Shown one piece after another: positions 8,547 through 12,129 of a stretch of DNA of 12,129 nt. The notes under the pieces were generated by a model. It was not told the origin of the DNA, searched no databases, and saw nothing but the letters and a program-made list of their open reading frames with translations. Source of the DNA: Hepatocystis sp. ex Piliocolobus tephrosceles. Its lineage: Eukaryota; Apicomplexa; Aconoidasida; Haemosporida; Plasmodiidae. Made by a program: the position numbers and the translations under genes. How positions within the stretch are numbered: position 1 is the stretch's first letter; every line of letters starts with the position of its first letter. Location: the NCBI GenBank assembly GCA_902459845.2, contig CABPSV020000621.1, positions 1 through 12,129 of the forward strand, in the 5' to 3' direction.

Positions 8547-8594
<48 letters not shown>
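8547..8594. repeat. A48 homopolymer
   Basis: An uninterrupted run of 48 A, about 580 bases upstream of the FACT start codon. Confidence 0.95.
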
Positions 8595-8597
<3 letters not shown>

Positions 8598-8804
8598 CAA
8601 AATACGAAACGCCAAACGCAAGAGAAAAAGAAATTACTAAATATAAGAGAACAGAGAGGAAGAAGAAAAAAACACTTTTTTTTTACGTCCTTTACTGAAT
8701 AAACAATTTGGATATCTTAAATGAGTAGTTTATAAACTAGAAAAAAAAATATTTTAATTTTTATGCATATAAACTTTTTTTTATTTTTTTTTGCTAAGTT
8801 ATTA

Positions 8805-9092
8805 TAAACATATGAGGGCATAAACATATGAGCGCATAAACATATGAGCGCATAAACATATGAGCACATAAATACATGAACATATAAAAACACGAGCGTA
8901 TAAAAACACGAGCGTATAAAAACACGAGCGTATAAAAACACGAGCGTATAAAAACACGAGCGTATAAAAACACGAGCGTATAAAAACACGAGCGTATAAA
9001 AACACGAACGCATAAACACATGAGCGCATAAACACATGAGCGCATAAACACACGAACGCATAAACACACGAGCGCATAAACACGTGAGCGTA
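8805..9092. repeat. 16-bp CpG-containing minisatellite upstream of the FACT gene
   Basis: Eighteen head-to-tail 16-bp units. Units 1-5 are taaacatatgagcgca-like, units 6-12 are seven identical copies of taaaaacacgagcgta, and units 13-18 are taaacacatgagcgca-like variants. By my count there are about 26 CG dinucleotides in 288 bases, striking in this A+T-rich window. The array ends 83 bases before the FACT ATG, so it lies in its promoter or 5' UTR. All three minus-strand frames stay open only because the repeat has no stop codons. Confidence 0.95.
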
Positions 9093-9127
9093 TAAACATA
9101 CATACACGCACTTCTTACAACACAAAT

Positions 9128-9154
9128 AAAAAAAAAAAAAAAAAAAAAAAAAAA
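9128..9154. repeat. A27 tract just before the FACT start codon
   Basis: Twenty-seven A followed by taataaaaaaaaataaaagat and the ATG at 9176. A-rich leaders directly before the start are usual in Plasmodium; a nucleosome-excluding role is inference. Confidence 0.9.
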
Positions 9155-9175
9155 TAATAAAAAAAAATAAAAGAT

Positions 9176-10673
9176 ATGGGGGACAGTACTAGTAGCAACC
9201 CAGTAATTTCAGTAGGTAATATCAGAGGATTTGGAGGATGTGATTATGGGTCATTTCGAGTATCTAATGAATTTGTAGGATGGAAGAATAGAAAAACGAG
9301 CACTGTTTACCAGTATAAATGTGATGACATTAGAGATGCTGAATGGATTAAAATTAGTTACAATAATAATAGATTAAACCTAAAATTTAATGAGAAAAAT
9401 GATAATTTAGTTATTTTTTTTGACGGATTCCCAGATCGAAATACTCATGATATATCACAACATTTTCAAAAATATTTTAATTTAAAATTGAGTGCGAAAA
9501 GACTTACTTCGAAGGGTTGGAATTGGGGACAATTTCATTTAGAAAATTCAAGCTTATCGTTTGAAATAGATAATAAATATGCTTTTACCATAGACACAAA
9601 TAATATAAGTCAGTTGAATACACAAATAAAAACAGATGTAGCTATGGAATTAAAAAGTGCTGATAATAATAAAAATACAGATGAAGATATGTTATCAGAA
9701 ATACGTTTTTATTATCCACATGAAACAGAAACTTCTCAAAATTTTCAAACACTTAAAAATTGTTTGTTAGAAAAAGTAAATGTAGGTGATTCTAAAAGTG
9801 AATGTATTACTACTTTATCGAATATAGCATTATTAGTTCCTAGGGGTAGATACGATATAGAAATGTTTATAAAAACGTTTAAATTAAGAGGAAAATCTTT
9901 TGATTTTACCATACAATATACAAATATAAATAAAATTTTATTAGTACCTAAAGTTAAATCAACACAATATGTTTTAATATTTGGATTAAGTAATAAAATA
10001 AAACAAGGACAAACTGAATATCCTTTTGTACTAATACAGTTAAATAGTGATGATGATATAGATATAGATATAAATGCAAGTGATGAAATTTTAACAAAAT
10101 ATAAATTAGAAAAAAGTATTTCAGGAAAATCACATGAAATTATTCCTAGAATATTTACTGCATTAGTTAAAAAAAATGCAATCATACCAGGTGATTATAG
10201 AACTGCAAAAGATGAACATGGTATTACTTGTAGTTATAGAGCAGCTAGTGGACAACTATATCCTTTAAACAAATATGTGCTTTTTATAATAAAACCTGTT
10301 ATATTAATCTCGTTTGATGATATAGTGGTTTTATCATTTCAAAGAACAGGAAATATAAATCAACATCGTTTTTTTTCTTTAACTATTAAACATAAAAGAG
10401 GAATGAGTTATGAATTTACAAATATTGATAAAAATGAATATTCACCTTTATTAACTTTTTTAAAAAGTAAAAATATCAACATACACGATGATTCAAATAT
10501 TAATGGCAAAAATCAAAATTTTGGTGATTTATCAGAATCCGATGAAGAAGATTATGTGGCTGAAGAGGATGATGATGATGATGATTATGAAGAGGGTGAT
10601 GAAGACTTGGAAGAGGATGAGGATGAGGATGAAGATGGTGATTTTGCTGATGAAGGAGAAGGTGGAGAAGATG

Positions 10674-10678
<5 letters not shown>
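9176..10678 (+). CDS. FACT-S: FACT complex small subunit, SSRP1/Pob3 type
   Basis: Single exon, 500 residues. FACT is a nuclear histone chaperone that binds H2A-H2B and H3-H4 and loosens nucleosomes for transcription and replication, working as a dimer with SPT16. Visible landmarks: N-terminal Pob3-N region (about 10-105) that in other species binds SPT16; the GWNWGQ motif (114-119) opening the SSRP1 domain; LVPRGRYDIEMFIKTFKLRG (220-239) in the middle PH-like domain; TCSYRAASGQLYPLNKYVLF (351-370) and the following KPV...SFQR in the second PH-like module; and an acidic tail (453-500) almost wholly Asp/Glu. There is no HMG box after the acidic tail, so architecture matches yeast Pob3 and not animal SSRP1; a separate HMGB protein may supply DNA binding, by analogy with Nhp6 (inference). 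A Lys/Asn insert (161-170) is minor. The TAA stop runs directly into an A47 tract. Confidence 0.96.

Positions 10679-10723
<45 letters not shown>
10677..10723. repeat. A47 homopolymer overlapping the FACT stop codon
   Basis: The run begins with the two A of the TAA stop codon (10676-10678) and continues to 10723, so the 3' UTR of the FACT transcript opens with an encoded poly-A stretch. Confidence 0.95.
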
Positions 10724-10726
<3 letters not shown>

Positions 10727-10759
10727 TAGAAAAATAAGTTATATAAAAAGCAGGGACAA

Positions 10760-10807
<48 letters not shown>

Positions 10808-11314
10808 TAGCTGTACATATACTACATACGTACAAACATGCGTATGTTTTTAAAACTCTTTTTTTTTTTTCTTTTTTTGTTTTTTTTCTGCTTCATAACA
10901 TCATATGCCCAACATATCACTTCTTTTATTTTATTTTATTTTTTTTCGTCTATTATATCGCACTGCATAAATACATATTACATAGCATCTTTTTATAGGG
11001 ATATTTTTATCACATTTTATGTAATATACATTTTTAATTTTTTACCTACGTAGTTCGAAGTTACTACAACAAGAACAACGACAAAAACAAAAACAACAAA
11101 AACAACAAAAACAACAAAAATCAAAATCTTGTACATTAATAATTTTTTTAGTTCGTAATAGTTGAAATTAAAAAAAAAAAAAAAAAAACAGTTTCAGCCA
11201 ACACAAGTTACAGAAACATAAAAACGGAGTTGTAAATATATCTGTGTATGTACATATACAACTGTTGTAACTATTTTTTTAAAAAATTACTACATTTTTA
11301 TATAAACTGCTAAG
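10724..11314. other. Convergent intergenic region
   Basis: Holds a TA microsatellite (about 10770-10801), a T-rich stretch (10855-11045) whose open frame is compositional, an acaacaaaa-type simple repeat (about 11065-11120) and an A18 tract (11171-11188). It separates the FACT stop from the stop of the minus-strand gene at 11315, so both 3' UTRs end here. No RNA gene is visible. Confidence 0.55.
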
Positions 11315-11642
11315 TTATTGGACTTGTTTAGTCACTGGTGGATATTCAAACTGTTCTTGCTTTGACTTGATATAATTCTGTGCTTCGCTGTAAAAATAAA
11401 AAAAAAAAGGATTAACAAAAATTATTGAAGCCTTGAGTATACAGAACTGTGGCATGTTCAATGATAATAAAGGGTAGTGTACGTATGTATGCACGTATGC
11501 GGTATTACTTTATAAAGCACATGATCCTATTCACAAAATGTGTATTCCCGACATGCTTCTTTACAAAGGTTTTTTCATTCACAATCGGCTCAAACTTATG
11601 CATTTCGCACCATATTATAAAAATTTTCTTTATTTCGTACGA
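11315..11642 (-). CDS. Last two exons of an unrecognised minus-strand gene (5' partial)
   Basis: Exon A is 11642-11509 and exon B is 11387-11315, joined by a 121-base intron (11508-11388) with GTAATA donor and a T-rich acceptor ending TTTTTACAG. Phase is consistent: exon A ends two bases into a codon and exon B supplies the third, giving ...NRIMCFI then NEAQNYIKSKQ. Exon A is preceded by a long T-rich tract and TTTTTTAG (11650-11643). The encoded C-terminus runs SYEIKKIFIIWCEMHKFEPI, then a basic stretch with VKKHVGNTHFVNR, and ends EQFEYPPVTKQVQ at TAA 11317-11315. This is unlike the low-complexity DNA around it, with mixed residues including Trp, Cys and His. I do not recognise the family. 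Upstream exons should lie further right; the intervening DNA includes a 21-bp minisatellite, perhaps intronic. Confidence 0.75.
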
Positions 11643-11833
11643 CTAAAAAAAAAATAAAATAAAATAAAAAGTATATTATATACTCGATATACACACATGT
11701 ACGCACACGCCTATGTATATATGCATGTACTATTTTTTGCGTTGTAAGATCTTAAAAAAAAAAAAAACGGCGCATCTTTTTTATTTTTTATTTTATGTTT
11801 ATCGTAGATTTCATCTAACGTCCGTTCATATAT

Positions 11834-12129
11834 GCACATATATACATAGATATTGCATATATATACATGGATATTGCACATATATACATGGATATTGTAC
11901 ATATATACATGGATATTGCACATATATACATGGATATTGTACATATATACATGGATATTGCACATATATACATGGATATTGCACATATGTACATGGATAT
12001 TGCACATATATACATGGATATTGTACATATATACATGGATATTGCACATATATACATGGATATTGCACATATGTACATGGATATTGCACATATATACATG
12101 GATATTGTACATATATACATGGATATTGC
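11834..12129. repeat. 21-bp minisatellite with 84-bp higher-order unit, runs off window
   Basis: Fourteen 21-bp units (gcacatatatacatggatatt and variants) fill 11834-12127 and continue past the edge. Variants are gcac/gtac at the start and atgtac for atatac inside. Units 7-10 (11960-12043) and 11-14 (12044-12127) show the same order of variants, so an 84-bp block of four units has been duplicated. The minus-strand frames are open because 21 is a multiple of three; they encode only repeated Tyr/Ile/Cys/His peptides. Confidence 0.95.

Noticed and set aside
8717..9125. Three long minus-strand frames encoding Cys/Tyr/Arg-rich repeat peptides
   Set aside because: All three frames are open because the 16-bp unit has no stop codon; the peptides are the same repeat read in different phases.
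10488..10835. Met/Lys-rich plus-strand frame and His/Phe-rich minus-strand frame over the end of the FACT gene
   Set aside because: Both are shadows of the GAT/GAA-coded acidic tail and the following A47 tract.
10838..11053. 71-residue plus-strand frame starting with a signal-like hydrophobic stretch
   Set aside because: T-rich compositional frame in the 3' intergenic region; the hydrophobicity comes from TTT codons and no acceptable gene structure surrounds it.
11711..12120. Minus-strand frames of up to 133 residues rich in Tyr, Met, Ile and Cys
   Set aside because: They are translations of the 21-bp minisatellite; the unit length is a multiple of three, so all frames stay open. Only the non-repeat end (about 11769-11828) is kept, as a tentative exon.
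1..12129. CRISPR arrays, prokaryotic operons or mobile elements
   Set aside because: The tandem arrays have no spacer structure, no transposase-like frame or terminal inverted repeat was seen, and splice signals show this is a eukaryotic nuclear sequence.
1..12129. tRNA or rRNA genes
   Set aside because: No stretch with the G+C content and cloverleaf or conserved boxes expected of these RNAs was seen in the intergenic regions.

Overview
The window is nuclear DNA of an apicomplexan, almost certainly a Plasmodium species. It is extremely A+T-rich, with long A and T homopolymers (several of 47-48 A), TA microsatellites, tandem minisatellites in introns and intergenic DNA, Asn/Lys-rich protein inserts, short GT...AG introns with T-rich 3' ends, and AAAATG-type starts. 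I cannot fix the species from sequence alone.

Layout, left to right. (1) 136-2260, plus strand: an intron-rich gene for a small coiled-coil protein, which I reconstruct as eight exons in consistent phase; it may begin before the window, and its last exon has an ambiguous frame. (2) 2710-4440, plus strand: a single-exon 576-residue protein with an N-terminal thioredoxin-like fold that lacks both active-site cysteines, Asn-rich inserts, a helical region resembling the TPR part of bacterial CnoX/YbbN, and a Trp-rich basic tail. (3) 5106-6575, minus strand, convergent with gene 2: a large coiled-coil protein whose stop codon lies in a 10-bp minisatellite and whose 5' end is not resolved. (4) 7401-7526, minus strand: a possible 41-residue, very basic small ORF. 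(5) 9176-10678, plus strand: the small subunit of the histone chaperone FACT (SSRP1/Pob3 type, no HMG box, acidic tail), preceded by a 16-bp CpG-containing minisatellite. (6) 11315-11642, minus strand: the last two exons of an unrecognised gene that runs off the right edge, where a 21-bp minisatellite with higher-order structure fills at least 294 bp.

Each gene appears to be an independent eukaryotic transcription unit; nothing suggests a gene cluster or a mobile element. FACT is the only product I recognise with high confidence. Much of the remaining DNA is low-complexity intergenic sequence in which open frames on T-rich or tandem-repeat strands are artefacts of composition. The best leads are the cysteine-less thioredoxin/TPR protein, the repeat-supplied stop codon of gene 3, the small basic ORF, the CpG-rich array next to the FACT start, and two annotation problems (the 3' end of gene 1 and the 5' end of gene 3).
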